This document shows, one piece after another, positions 25,667 to 34,207 of a stretch of DNA of 64,000 nucleotides (positions are counted from its first letter, which is position 1; the number at the start of each line of letters is the position of its first letter). The stretch is from positions 1 through 64,000 of the forward strand of contig NZ_JACWMY010000015.1 in assembly GCF_014773265.1 (NCBI RefSeq), read 5' to 3'. The DNA is from Mucilaginibacter pankratovii. GTDB taxonomy: Bacteria > Bacteroidota > Bacteroidia > Sphingobacteriales > Sphingobacteriaceae. The notes beneath the pieces are model-generated. The model had not been told where the DNA came from and searched no databases. It saw nothing but the letters and a program-made list of their open reading frames with translations. The translations under genes were made by a program, and so were the position numbers.

Positions 25667-26068
25667 CTAAACCTTCTTTGGCTTGATGAACAGTGCCGAT
25701 AACAGACTTATTACAAAGCCGGCGGCTACCATCATAACCCAATAGAAAATATACCCGATAATGGTTTTATTATTGGCAAAAACAGTAAAGATGATTTCGT
25801 ACACTAAAAATATGATACTTGCGATAGCAATAGCCGTTGTACTAAAGGCTACTCTTTGTATAAATATCGCATTAAGTTTGGCTAAATATTTATTTAACAA
25901 TTGCGTGCCCACGATAGTAAGGATAAACACCAGTAACAATGAATTGCCCTGGTTGTAACCATGTGTAAACGGGGTCAGATTAATGGCTATCAATGAAAAT
26001 CCACCAAAAACACCAGCCAGAATAGCAATTTTAAAAGGATTGTAGTTTGACGATAAGGTTTGCGGCAT
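25667..26068 (-). CDS. Small four-helix membrane protein, unknown
   Basis: A 133-aa protein with four hydrophobic segments (about 13-31, 44-60, 72-95, 103-127) and short polar loops. It has the shape of the DUF4199-type or DUF4134-like small membrane proteins of Bacteroidota, but no diagnostic motif is visible, so the family is left open. It begins 25 bases after the SDR epimerase gene and is probably cotranscribed with it. Confidence 0.7.
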   Translation of the reverse strand: MPQTLSSNYNPFKIAILAGVFGGFSLIAINLTPFTHGYNQGNSLLLVFILTIVGTQLLNKYLAKLNAIFIQRVAFSTTAIAIASIIFLVYEIIFTVFANNKTIIGYIFYWVMMVAAGFVISLLSALFIKPKKV

Positions 26069-26093
26069 AACTTATTTGCCGCAATATACTTAT

Positions 26094-27020
26094 CTATTCC
26101 GCCTTATACAACGTCTCCGACATCTTTTTTATCCCCTCTGCATACGGCGTTGGTTTAAAGTTAAACCTCTTTTCAAACTTGCTGGAATCGAAGATATAAT
26201 CATGATCGTACTGGTAGTACATCTCTACCGTACCTGCAACTACTTTCATAAATTTGCCTATTACCCAAAGCATCCATTTCTTCAGGCTGAAGTAGCTGGG
26301 TTTGGTTTTGTAAATAGTGGCTGCCATTTCTATAAATTGCTTACCGGTAAGCGCAGGAGCAGTTGGCAGGTGCCAGATCTGGTTATCGCTATCCGGGTTT
26401 TGGCCCAACAAAAACATCGCCTTGGCGGCATCTTCAATATAAATAAAGCAGTGCTTTGTATTAGCATCCCCCATCCATTGGGCCATTTCTTTTTTGGCGT
26501 ATTTGGCAAGCACCATCATATCAAAAAAGCTATTGGTGCTATCGGTACCATAAAAATCTGGCGCGCGGGCTATGCTGGCGTTTAGTGTTCCGGCTTTTAC
26601 TTCATCCATAATAGCATTGGCCACACCCACACGCACTTTGCCCTTTTCACTGATAGGGTTATAAGGCGTATCTTCTTTCATTGGGCCATTTACCAAACCG
26701 TACATGTAAACGTTATCAAAAAATATCAACCTGGCATTGTTCTCTTTGGCAACGGCAATTACGTTTTTAATGATAACGGGCCATTGCTGTTTCCATACCT
26801 CAGCATCGTAAACAATGCCTACGCACAAATATATAACCGTTGAACCCTTAGCAGCTTCGCGCAGTTCATCCAGGTTTAAAAGATCGGCTTTTTTCCAGGT
26901 GGTGTTTTTGCCGGGTTTTATTTCGCGCCTGCTTATTAGGCGGATGGTATCGTTATTATTTTCTAACTGGCGGGTTAGCGCGTTGGCTACCGGGCCTCCT
27001 GCTCCTAATATCGTATGCAT
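26094..27020 (-). CDS. NAD(P)-dependent SDR-family epimerase/dehydratase
   Basis: A 308-aa Rossmann-fold protein of the extended or atypical SDR group. The cofactor loop is TILGAGGPVANALTRQL at the very N-terminus; IYLCVGIVYDAEVW and LIFFDNVYMYGLV mark strands 4 and 5, and ARAPDFYGTDSTNSFFD the substrate-side region. The classical Tyr-x-x-x-Lys pair is not clearly placed, which is common in atypical members that act as reductases or binding proteins. Substrate unknown. An exact -7 box and a heptanucleotide tandem repeat lie upstream. Confidence 0.87.
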   Translation of the reverse strand: MHTILGAGGPVANALTRQLENNNDTIRLISRREIKPGKNTTWKKADLLNLDELREAAKGSTVIYLCVGIVYDAEVWKQQWPVIIKNVIAVAKENNARLIFFDNVYMYGLVNGPMKEDTPYNPISEKGKVRVGVANAIMDEVKAGTLNASIARAPDFYGTDSTNSFFDMMVLAKYAKKEMAQWMGDANTKHCFIYIEDAAKAMFLLGQNPDSDNQIWHLPTAPALTGKQFIEMAATIYKTKPSYFSLKKWMLWVIGKFMKVVAGTVEMYYQYDHDYIFDSSKFEKRFNFKPTPYAEGIKKMSETLYKAE

Positions 27021-27045
27021 TTTCTTGTTGTTTTAAAGTATGATA

Positions 27046-27053
27046 CAAATGTA
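27046..27053 (-). promoter_or_regulatory. -7 box of SDR gene
   Basis: TACATTTG on the minus strand, exact TAnnTTTG, 25 bases before the ATG at 27020; TTTG in the -33 position at 27070-27073 (16-base spacer). Confidence 0.6.
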
Positions 27054-27100
27054 GGCGCGGGTTGAAAGTCAAAACGTTAACAAAAGATAAGAATTTAGAG

Positions 27101-27142
27101 GTTAAAGGTTAAAGGTTAAAGGTTAAAGGTTAAAGGTTAAAG
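27101..27142. repeat. Six perfect GTTAAAG tandem copies
   Basis: GTTAAAG is repeated six times without a mismatch (42 bases), about 28 bases upstream of the -33 element of the SDR gene and downstream of the Crp-like gene. Perfect short tandem repeats can change copy number by slippage. Confidence 0.9.
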
Positions 27143-27193
27143 GGGAATGCAGACCGAAGCGTGTTGTTTTGACTTTTTAATTTTGAATCACTG

Positions 27194-27802
27194 CTATTTT
27201 TCCACCAAGATCCTCTTCCTTATCCTCGATAACGAAACCGGTGTTATCCCCAAAAAGTTGGCAATGTAATGCTGAGGCATGCGCTGGAGTATTTCGCGGC
27301 CGGTTTGCAGGAGTTTGAGATAACGCTCCTCGGGTGTTTGGGTAATGAATGATGAGATGCGTTCTTCGTAGCAGATGAGGTAATGTTCGGCTACCAGGCG
27401 CCCAAAGCGTTCCATTTTGTAGGCCAGCATGGGGTTGTTCAGCATCAGCTCCATGTTTTTTTTGCTGATGATAATGATCTGGCTGGGCTCTAATGCTTCG
27501 ATATAATTTGTGGCCGGCTCTCCTGTAAGGAAACTTTTATAGCTGCTCACAAATTCGTTTTCGAAACTGAAATAACCGGTAATGTCCACGCCATCCTTAA
27601 TGTGGTAATAGCGTACCGAGCCCTTCAGCACAAAACCAAAGTGGTTGCAAACCTTACCCGCTTCGGCAAAAAGCTGCTTCTTTTTAAAATTGTGCAGCGT
27701 GATATGCTGAATGAATACGATCCATTCGGCCTCGTTGAAAACCACGTAAGGCTCCATGCCCTTACGAAATGCTTCGAGCTGTGCTGATGTTAGCGCATCC
27801 AT
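27194..27802 (-). CDS. Crp/Fnr-family transcription regulator
   Basis: A 202-aa regulator with an N-terminal cyclic-nucleotide-binding-like beta barrel (about 30-130: LFAEAGKVCNHFGFVLKGSV, GYFSFENEFVSSYKSFL) and a C-terminal helix-turn-helix (about 165-198: PQHYIANFLGITPVSLSRIR). The barrel lacks a recognisable cAMP phosphate-binding loop, as in most Bacteroidota members, whose signals are unknown. Its start overlaps the 3' end of the UbiA gene by 13 bases, so it is translated from the same message; the target genes are not known. Confidence 0.92.
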   Translation of the reverse strand: MDALTSAQLEAFRKGMEPYVVFNEAEWIVFIQHITLHNFKKKQLFAEAGKVCNHFGFVLKGSVRYYHIKDGVDITGYFSFENEFVSSYKSFLTGEPATNYIEALEPSQIIIISKKNMELMLNNPMLAYKMERFGRLVAEHYLICYEERISSFITQTPEERYLKLLQTGREILQRMPQHYIANFLGITPVSLSRIRKRILVEK

Positions 27803-28644
27803 ATCCTATCCATTAAAAAAAAGGCCGCAAACACCACGCTGGCGATGCCGTTGGTAGTCATGAAGGCGATATTTACACGGCTCAGGTCGTTTGGTTTTAC
27901 CAACAGGTGCTGGTAGATGAGCATGGCACAAAAGAAGGCGATACCGATGTAATAAAGCAGGCCCACGTTGGTGTAAAACACCGGCATCACAATAAATGCT
28001 GCTGAGAATATATGCAACACGGTAGAAAGCCTCAAAGCGTTCACCTTGCCTAACCAGGCAGGGATAGAGTGCAGTTTCTCGTTCCGGTCGAAATCCTCAT
28101 CCTGCAGGGCGTAGATGATATCGAACCCGCTTACCCAGCATAAAACCGAGAGCGAGAAAAATACCGGTGTTAAAGCAAACGCCCCGGTTACCACCAAATA
28201 CGCCCCGATAGGTGCCAGCGATAAACCCAAACCTAAAACCATGTGGCAAAGCGCCGTAAAACGCTTGGTGGCGCTGTATCCCAAAACCACCAATAAGGCA
28301 ATGGGCGAAAGATAAAAGCAAAGCGGGTTGATGAACCAGGTGGTCAATATAAACAATGCGCAATTGCTCAATGTAAAAGTTAATGCCGCAACCGGACTGA
28401 TCCTCCCTGCCGGGATATCACGCTGTTTGGTGCGCGGGTTTTTAGCGTCGATGTTCCTGTCGAGGTAGCGGTTAAATGCCATGGCCGAGTTGCGGGCAAA
28501 CACCATGCAAAGCAGCATCATCACCAGTTTTTGCCATTCGAATTTATGGTCGGTAGTGGTAACCGCCAAAAAGAAGCCAATAAAGGCAAATGGCATGGCA
28601 AATATGGTGTGGGTAAAAGTTACGAGAGAAAGGTATTTTTTCAT
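27790..28644 (-). CDS. UbiA-family prenyltransferase
   Basis: A 284-aa membrane protein with about nine helices and both Asp-rich, magnesium-binding motifs of the family: NRYLDRNID at 58-66 and DIIYALQDEDFDRNEKLHS near 173-191. It attaches a polyprenyl chain to an aromatic acid. In a menaquinone-using Bacteroidota the likely role is quinone biosynthesis, either MqnP-like in the futalosine route or MenA-like; the VFARNSAMAFNRYLDR and DEDFD forms look more like the UbiA/MqnP branch. No other quinone gene is near. It is translationally coupled to the Crp-like regulator. Confidence 0.9.
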   Translation of the reverse strand: MKKYLSLVTFTHTIFAMPFAFIGFFLAVTTTDHKFEWQKLVMMLLCMVFARNSAMAFNRYLDRNIDAKNPRTKQRDIPAGRISPVAALTFTLSNCALFILTTWFINPLCFYLSPIALLVVLGYSATKRFTALCHMVLGLGLSLAPIGAYLVVTGAFALTPVFFSLSVLCWVSGFDIIYALQDEDFDRNEKLHSIPAWLGKVNALRLSTVLHIFSAAFIVMPVFYTNVGLLYYIGIAFFCAMLIYQHLLVKPNDLSRVNIAFMTTNGIASVVFAAFFLMDRIWMR

Positions 28645-28685
28645 GCTTATTTGAATAACAAATATCGAATTTTAAACGTCTAATC

Positions 28686-28738
28686 ATGAAGTTCTTTTTA
28701 CTTCATCATTCTGAATTCGATATTCGGCGTTCGATATT
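28686..28738. repeat. Hairpin and TTCGATATTCGGCG repeat
   Basis: ATGAAGT...ACTTCAT (28686-28706) forms a hairpin, followed by a unit at 28716-28738 in which TTCGATATT occurs twice around CGGCG. It lies between the engB stop and the UbiA start and belongs with the hairpin at 15674-15751. Confidence 0.5.
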
Positions 28739-28743
28739 ATATT

Positions 28744-29376
28744 TTAACTCTTATAGTACTCCTCATCAAATACCGGCGGTTCAAAACTGCGGTTGATGTT
28801 ATCTATAAACGCCAGGATCTCATCGCGGCCCAGCAAGGTTTCTGATGAGGTTACAAAATGCTGTGGCGCTTCCTCAAAGGTGGCTAATATCGCTTTGCGG
28901 AATTTGGCAATGTTCTGGTCTGTTTTAATGCTGCTTTGCTTATCGGCTTTGGTAAATACCAGCACAAATGGCAAGCCCTTTTCGCCAAGCCAGCTGCAAA
29001 ACTCCAGGTCTATCTTTTGCGGTTCCAGGCGGCTGTCTATCAATACCATTACGCATTGCAGGCTTTCGCGTTTATCCAGGTAGCTGCGGATAAATTTGTT
29101 CCAGTCCTCTTTTTTACTTTTAGAGATCTTGGCGTATCCGTAGCCCGGCAGATCGACAATGTACCACAACTCGTTCACCAAAAAGTGGTTGATCAGCTGG
29201 GTTTTGCCCGGCGTTTGCGAAGTTTTTGCAAGGCCTTTTTTCTGCACCAGCATATTTATCAGGGATGATTTCCCCACGTTGGAGCGCCCTATAAACGCAA
29301 ACTCTGGTTTAATGGGAATGGGCAACCTGGAGATCTGAGTGTTGCTGCAAATAAAATCGGCCGATTTGATGATCAT
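28744..29376 (-). CDS. engB: Ribosome-biogenesis GTPase EngB (YihA/YsxC)
   Basis: A 210-aa TRAFAC-class GTPase needed for large-subunit ribosome assembly. G motifs in order: G1 GRSNVGKSS near residue 31, G2 TPGKTQ, G3 DLPGYG, G4 TKADK, and G5 VTSSE. Length matches the family. The minus-strand -7 box TACCTTTG is only 4 bases before the ATG at 29376, predicting a nearly leaderless message. Confidence 0.95.
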   Translation of the reverse strand: MIIKSADFICSNTQISRLPIPIKPEFAFIGRSNVGKSSLINMLVQKKGLAKTSQTPGKTQLINHFLVNELWYIVDLPGYGYAKISKSKKEDWNKFIRSYLDKRESLQCVMVLIDSRLEPQKIDLEFCSWLGEKGLPFVLVFTKADKQSSIKTDQNIAKFRKAILATFEEAPQHFVTSSETLLGRDEILAFIDNINRSFEPPVFDEEYYKS

Positions 29377-29380
29377 GCCG

Positions 29381-29388
29381 CAAAGGTA
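29381..29388 (-). promoter_or_regulatory. -7 box of engB
   Basis: TACCTTTG (minus strand), exact TAnnTTTG, 4 bases before the engB ATG. The DNA just upstream, 29396-29480, is a degenerate run of GTTGGAGA / GTTAGAA units. Confidence 0.6.
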
Positions 29389-29395
29389 GGTAAAA

Positions 29396-29480
29396 GTTAG
29401 AAGGGTTGGAGACGTTAGAAAAGTTGGAGATGTTGGAAGGGTTGGAGACGTTAAAAAAATTGGAAAGGTTGGGGAAGTCG
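29396..29480. repeat. Degenerate purine-rich tandem repeat
   Basis: About five imperfect units of 15-20 bases of the form GGTTGGAGACGTTAGAAA lie between the engB promoter and the stop of the receptor gene at 29502. No gene is seen in it. Confidence 0.5.
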
Positions 29481-29501
29481 AAGATGTGGTTCGTGTTTGG
29501 G

Positions 29502-32222
29502 TTACTTTTTCACAGTTGATTTGGTGAATTTATATTGCAGGGTGAGCAAAAAATACCGCCTGATGATCTGCGATTGGGTATCGGTAATGGAGTTTTGGTT
29601 GATGTACCGGTAAGTGTTGATGTTTTGGTTCAGCAGATCGTAGCAGGAGAATTTTATTTCGCCTTTATCCTTTTTCAGGAACTGGCGGGCAAGGCTCACA
29701 TTGAGCAGGTTGCTGCTTTTTTGAAAACCGGCCGGCACCAACGGATTGTAGTTGTAAGTGTAGTTGCCATCAATATTGGTTTTAAAGGGCATGTTCACCC
29801 TGAAATGCGTATCGAAGGCATGGGTAATGTATTTTTGGCTCTCATAGTTAACACCGCTGTAACTGGTGTAGGTATAGCTTAGGCGGTATTGGGGGCTAAA
29901 TTCAAAAACATCTTTATAATTAAAGGTGACGTGCTCATTCAAGGTGCCCCGGTACGACTCCTGGAAGCCATCCATCCTATTCAGCACAAAAAAATCATGG
30001 CTTTTTGATAGGTTGATATTGGTTGAGGCATCCAGCTGCACATCACCCTCCTTCTTCAATTGCTTGTTGATGTAGCCGCTAAAATTCATGTTATACCTGC
30101 CATCGCGGTTGATAGGCGTGCTGGTTTCTACCGACTGTGCGTCCAGCGTGCGCTGCCTGAAAACACTGTTCTCGTAAAAGGCAACCGAGGCGCGCACATT
30201 GTAACTGGTGCGGGTTTGGAAATTGTATTTAGAGTAATTGATACTAAAGGAATTGCTGCTGGTTGGTTTTAAAAAAGGGTTACCGGTAACGGAAGACGAT
30301 GGACTAAATACCACGGTATAAGGTACCATATCGCCAATATTGGGTAAATAGGTATACCGCGAGTAATCCACCGAGAAACCATTCATATTTAAATTGACAG
30401 TGGGCATAAAGAACACAAAATGCTGATCCAGATCGGCAGCGCCCCGCCCAAAGGCATTGTTCACCTGCTGAAACTGGGTGTTAAAGTGCATCCGCAGGTT
30501 AATGTCCTTTTTCAGCTCAATACTTAACCCCGGGTTTAGGCCCTGCATCCATTTATCGCGGGCCAGGTCATTGCTTTTCTCCAGCAAAAAGCTGTCGTAT
30601 TCGCCGGTGGCGGGGTTGTAATCATAGGTAGATACCTTATCCAGGCTGTGGCCGTAGCTGGCTTGTGCGTTAACATCCACTTTAATTTTTTCGGTTACCG
30701 GGTAACTAATGCCTGCCGATAAGCTCGCATCGGTACTGCGCGAACGGTTATCGCCTAATTGGTTAAACGCGTAGGATGGCAGGGCTGCCACGTAAGAAGT
30801 GAGGCTGGTATTATCATAATTGGTGTTATTGCGGGGACTAAAGGTGAGGGTATGGTCGATGTTTATAGACGCTCCCTTTTTTTTAAGCTGCCGGTTATAA
30901 TTCAGCGCCTGCGAAAAGTTGATGTTATTGCCGCTGGCGTTGCTGGTATTTGTTGACACATTGATAGGATCGGTAAAGTTGCTGTAACTGTTGCCGGTAG
31001 TTTGGTTTGCCGATGAGTTGTTGCTGATGTTGATATAAGGCGTATACCGTAAGCGGGTTTTATCATCGGGCTGCCAAACTATGGTGCTGCTTATGGCGTG
31101 GCTGCTGTTATTGCCGTTGCGCTTGTTTGCCGAGTTGCCAAACACCGTTGTATCTGCCAGGAACTGCTGCCGTTTGGTGAGGGTGTTGTACTCCGAGTTT
31201 TCTTTTTTGTAGATGTAGGCAAAGTTCACCTTCAGCTTTTTACCGTAATCGGTATTGATGTTAAAGCCCGCATTGGTGGCTGTTTGCTTGCCGTTACCTC
31301 CTCCGCCAAAGGCAATGCCGGCCCTGGAGATGGCCTCGCCGCCGCGGTTAAGCCCGCCGCTGCCGTACAGATCGTTAAAATCGAACCCGGTATTGTTCAA
31401 ATCGTTTGATGAACCTAAAACGCTCACCTGCAAAGTATCCCTGAAGGTATTGATGAGTGCGCCCGCCTGGTAATGCCCGCCGGTACCTGCCCCTGCGTAG
31501 CCTTTTCCAAAAATGCTTTTCTTAAAAGCCTTCTTAAATTTCAGGTTGATGATCTTGTTCAGCTTCGATGCGGGGATGAGGTGGTCGGGGTCGTTCTCGC
31601 GGTCGTCATACACCTGTATCTTATCTATCATATCGGCATCGATGTTCTTGGTGGCCATCCGCGTATCAGCCGAAAAGAATTCGTGCCCATCCACCAGCAC
31701 TTTGGTCACATCCTTACCCATTACAGTGATGCCGCCATCGCTGGCTACTTCCAGCCCGGGCAGTTTTTTCAGCAAGTCTTCTACCACGGCATTGGGGCGT
31801 ACTTTAAAGGCTTCGGCGTTAAACTCAATGGTATCTTTTTTTATGACGATAGGCATACGCTCGCCCTTTATCAGCACCTCGTTCAGTTCCTTGATGTTTA
31901 ATTTGATGGCACCCAGGTCCAGCTCATTCGTTTTTAGGGTAATTACCTTACGATAGGGCTGGTAAGCCACGAAAGATATAAATACTTTTATGGGGATCCC
32001 CTGCGGGATATTATGCAGCGCGAATGCGCCGTTCTTATCGGTAATGGTGTAGGATAGCAGATGGGAGCTTGTGTCGCGGTTATCTAAAATGGCAACGGTC
32101 GCAAATTCAATCGGTTTGGCGCTTAAGGAGTCTACCACCCTGCCCTTTACGTTTGCTTTGTTTTGCGCAAAGGATGTGGTGGCAGTCGTTAAAAAGAAGA
32201 AAAACAGCAGATATCTATACAT
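29502..32222 (-). CDS. Outer-membrane beta-barrel receptor (TonB-dependent-like)
   Basis: A 906-aa outer-membrane protein. Signal peptide about 1-19; carboxypeptidase-regulatory-like domain about 22-110 (VKGRVVDSLSAKPIEFATVA); plug region about 120-230 with VVEDLLKKLPGLEVASDGGI and VTKVLVDGHEFFSADTRMAT; then a large barrel ending in YKFTKSTVKK. The 'DGKEFF..D...A..nl.ad.idkiqVyd' pattern marks the subgroup with the long OMP_b-brl_3 barrel that is widespread in Bacteroidota. No TonB box is evident. Ligand unknown and no SusD-like neighbour is present. Confidence 0.9.
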   Translation of the reverse strand: MYRYLLFFFFLTTATTSFAQNKANVKGRVVDSLSAKPIEFATVAILDNRDTSSHLLSYTITDKNGAFALHNIPQGIPIKVFISFVAYQPYRKVITLKTNELDLGAIKLNIKELNEVLIKGERMPIVIKKDTIEFNAEAFKVRPNAVVEDLLKKLPGLEVASDGGITVMGKDVTKVLVDGHEFFSADTRMATKNIDADMIDKIQVYDDRENDPDHLIPASKLNKIINLKFKKAFKKSIFGKGYAGAGTGGHYQAGALINTFRDTLQVSVLGSSNDLNNTGFDFNDLYGSGGLNRGGEAISRAGIAFGGGGNGKQTATNAGFNINTDYGKKLKVNFAYIYKKENSEYNTLTKRQQFLADTTVFGNSANKRNGNNSSHAISSTIVWQPDDKTRLRYTPYINISNNSSANQTTGNSYSNFTDPINVSTNTSNASGNNINFSQALNYNRQLKKKGASINIDHTLTFSPRNNTNYDNTSLTSYVAALPSYAFNQLGDNRSRSTDASLSAGISYPVTEKIKVDVNAQASYGHSLDKVSTYDYNPATGEYDSFLLEKSNDLARDKWMQGLNPGLSIELKKDINLRMHFNTQFQQVNNAFGRGAADLDQHFVFFMPTVNLNMNGFSVDYSRYTYLPNIGDMVPYTVVFSPSSSVTGNPFLKPTSSNSFSINYSKYNFQTRTSYNVRASVAFYENSVFRQRTLDAQSVETSTPINRDGRYNMNFSGYINKQLKKEGDVQLDASTNINLSKSHDFFVLNRMDGFQESYRGTLNEHVTFNYKDVFEFSPQYRLSYTYTSYSGVNYESQKYITHAFDTHFRVNMPFKTNIDGNYTYNYNPLVPAGFQKSSNLLNVSLARQFLKKDKGEIKFSCYDLLNQNINTYRYINQNSITDTQSQIIRRYFLLTLQYKFTKSTVKK

Positions 32223-32339
32223 GCAGGTGTTAGGTAGCTTAGTGCTGGCCTAAAAATCTATAAAATGTTTTGGATTATGCCTGTGCGTTAACATACTTTA
32301 ACTATTATTAAACAACGTTAACAATAAAGTTACAAGGAG

Positions 32340-32605
32340 CGTGCCTCTCTCCTTTGGAGAGGGGGCCTTAGGAGCCTCACCCTGCCCTCTCCAAAGGAGA
32401 GGGTTCTTTTTTCTTCACCCTCTTTTCCGCTTGCGGAGAGAGGGTCGAACAGCGGAGCGCATTTGGGGTGAGTCAAATAGCCACGAGGCAATATCCGCAA
32501 CGCGAGTTGACTCACCCCCAAACCCCTTTCTCCTTCGGAAAGAGGGGATTCTTTTCTTATTCCTTGCCCTCTTTGCGGAGCAGAGCGCATTCGGGGTGAG
32601 TTGAA
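32340..32605. repeat. Cluster of CCCTCTCC palindromes
   Basis: The 491-base gap 32223-32713 is dominated by about five short palindromes of the CCCTCTCC-x-GGAGAGGG type (for example 32345-32363 and 32388-32404), linked by CTCACCCC / GGGGTGAGT blocks. It repeats the content of 5545-5660. There is no gene in the gap; the short open frames across it on both strands are by-products of the palindromes. Confidence 0.65.
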
Positions 32606-32686
32606 CAACCCGGCGATATTCATCTTTCAATAAATGTTTAAACATTTATTTTACTTATCTCCAACAAAATCAACCTTTCAACCTTG

Positions 32687-32694
32687 TAACTTTA
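32687..32694 (+). promoter_or_regulatory. -7-like box of VOC gene
   Basis: TAACTTTA differs from TAnnTTTG at the last base and lies 19 bases before the ATG at 32714. Confidence 0.4.
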
Positions 32695-32713
32695 CAACAT
32701 TAAAACAAAGAAA

Positions 32714-33202
32714 ATGAGCGATTATAAGATCCCCGCACAAACCCGCATCGGGCATGTGCATTTAAAGGTGAGCGATATACAAAAATCATTAGGTTTTTAC
32801 GGCGGCCTGCTGGGATTCGAAGTACAGATGATGTACGGCGACCAGGCAGCCTTCATCTCTGCCGGTGGCTACCACCACCATATCGGTTTAAATACCTGGC
32901 ATAGTAAAGGCGCGTCACCTGCCCCGGAATATGCACCAGGTTTATACCATACCGCTATATTGTACCCCGAAAGGAAGGATCTGGCGGCCATATTGCAGCG
33001 CCTGATAGATGCCAGATACCCCATCACCGGCGCATCGGACCACGGTGTATCCGAGGCCATTTATTTGGATGACCCCGACGGTAACGGCGTAGAGCTTTAC
33101 TGGGACCGCCCAAAAGAGCAATGGCCAATAAACGAAGCCGGCGAAATGACCATGTTTACCCGTAGCCTCAACCTGCCTGGTTTACTTGCCGAGCTGAAAT
33201 AA
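32714..33202 (+). CDS. VOC-family protein, extradiol dioxygenase/glyoxalase-like
   Basis: A 162-aa protein made of two vicinal-oxygen-chelate beta-alpha-beta-beta-beta modules. Metal ligands fit His in IGHVHLKVSDI (about 13-16), His in GLYHTAILYP (about 79) and Glu in GVELYWDRP (about 134), the pattern of CatE-type catechol 2,3-dioxygenases, which this most resembles (SLGFYGGLLGFEV, YLDDPDGNGVELYWDRP). Reaction and substrate are not known. Convergent with the serine hydrolase gene, with its stop directly abutting that gene's end. Confidence 0.9.
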   Translation: MSDYKIPAQTRIGHVHLKVSDIQKSLGFYGGLLGFEVQMMYGDQAAFISAGGYHHHIGLNTWHSKGASPAPEYAPGLYHTAILYPERKDLAAILQRLIDARYPITGASDHGVSEAIYLDDPDGNGVELYWDRPKEQWPINEAGEMTMFTRSLNLPGLLAELK

Positions 33203-34111
33203 TTACTCGTTCAGCATATATTTCTCGATACCGGGGGCGGGTTTCCACTCGTCTTTTGGCTCGTAGTAATGCCATAGCAGGGCAGATACTTTACGGATAA
33301 GCACGTAAGCCTCGTTATCGGTTACCCAGCGCTGGTCCTTATTATTTTTGGTGATGATAGAGAAAACGTAATCGCCATGCGGAGCGTTCACCAGCACGGT
33401 TTCCGACCGGCTTTCGTCCACTGCGCCTTGTTTAGATAAGCACTGTATATAAGGTGGTATTTGCGAGAGCGCGGTGTTATCCCAATAAATGCGGTTGAGG
33501 GTGCGGCTCATGCGCTCACTTGCTGCCGGGCTCACCACCTGCCCGTTGCGGATCATAGTGAAGAGCTTACACATTTCGTAAGGCGTGGTTACGCCCCAGC
33601 CGTAGATCTTACGCATTGCCTCGCGGCCGGGCGTGCGGGAATTTACCCGCATACTTTTAAAGCCGTTACTATCCAGCCAGTTGTTAATGTGTGTACCTGT
33701 TACCAGCTTTTGCAGCCACAGGCTGGCGGTATTATCGCTCATGGTGATCATCAGCATGGCCACCTTGCTCAGCATAATAGTGTCTTTATCTTTAAACGAG
33801 CCCAGGATATCCTCCCCCGCGTACAACAACGAATCGCGATAGGCAAGTTTTTGGTTATAGTTCAGTTCGCCTTTTTCTATTTTATCCATCACGCCGCTAA
33901 GTATACTCACTTTAATCATACTCGCGGTAGGGAACAGCGTATCCTGGTTAATGGCTGCGGTTTTGCCTGTTTTTAAATTCTGCACGTAAATGCCTGCTTG
34001 TCCGTTAAAACCCTGCAGGGCTGTTTGCAACCGCGCGGTAAGCTTTTTATCGGTTTGGGCGAAGGTGGTAACGGTTAGCAACAGGAAGGCGGCGAGTAAA
34101 AGGTGTTTCAT
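33203..34111 (-). CDS. Class A beta-lactamase-fold serine hydrolase
   Basis: A 302-aa exported protein (signal about 1-19, ending TTFAQ). The serine beta-lactamase / D-Ala-D-Ala peptidase motifs are present: SxxK as Ser64-Met-Ile-Lys67, SDN at 125-127, and Lys227-Gln-Gly in place of the KTG box. Glu164, 11 residues before TTPYEM, sits near where the class A general base Glu166 is expected, but the following ExxLN signature is lost (Lys at the Asn170 position). It may be a true or weak beta-lactamase or a peptidoglycan-related hydrolase; antibiotic hydrolysis cannot be concluded. Confidence 0.88.
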   Translation of the reverse strand: MKHLLLAAFLLLTVTTFAQTDKKLTARLQTALQGFNGQAGIYVQNLKTGKTAAINQDTLFPTASMIKVSILSGVMDKIEKGELNYNQKLAYRDSLLYAGEDILGSFKDKDTIMLSKVAMLMITMSDNTASLWLQKLVTGTHINNWLDSNGFKSMRVNSRTPGREAMRKIYGWGVTTPYEMCKLFTMIRNGQVVSPAASERMSRTLNRIYWDNTALSQIPPYIQCLSKQGAVDESRSETVLVNAPHGDYVFSIITKNNKDQRWVTDNEAYVLIRKVSALLWHYYEPKDEWKPAPGIEKYMLNE

Positions 34112-34195
34112 GGAGGGAATGGGTTTGATGGAAATAAAGTTATGGATAAATTGTAATTCGTTTTCTTAAAACTATTTTTAATCATAACGTATTCC

Positions 34196-34203
34196 TATCT
34201 TTA
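34196..34203 (+). promoter_or_regulatory. -7-like box of the DUF433 pair
   Basis: TATCTTTA, one base from TAnnTTTG, ends 4 bases before the ATG at 34208 and would serve both genes of the pair. Confidence 0.45.
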
Positions 34204-34207
34204 ACAT

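Noticed and set aside
27101..27142. GTTAAAG array as a CRISPR
   Set aside because: The units are 7 bases with no spacers between them.
32341..32645. Open frames on both strands in the 32.3-32.6 kb gap
   Set aside because: They are produced by the CCCTCTCC palindromes and show no coding pattern.
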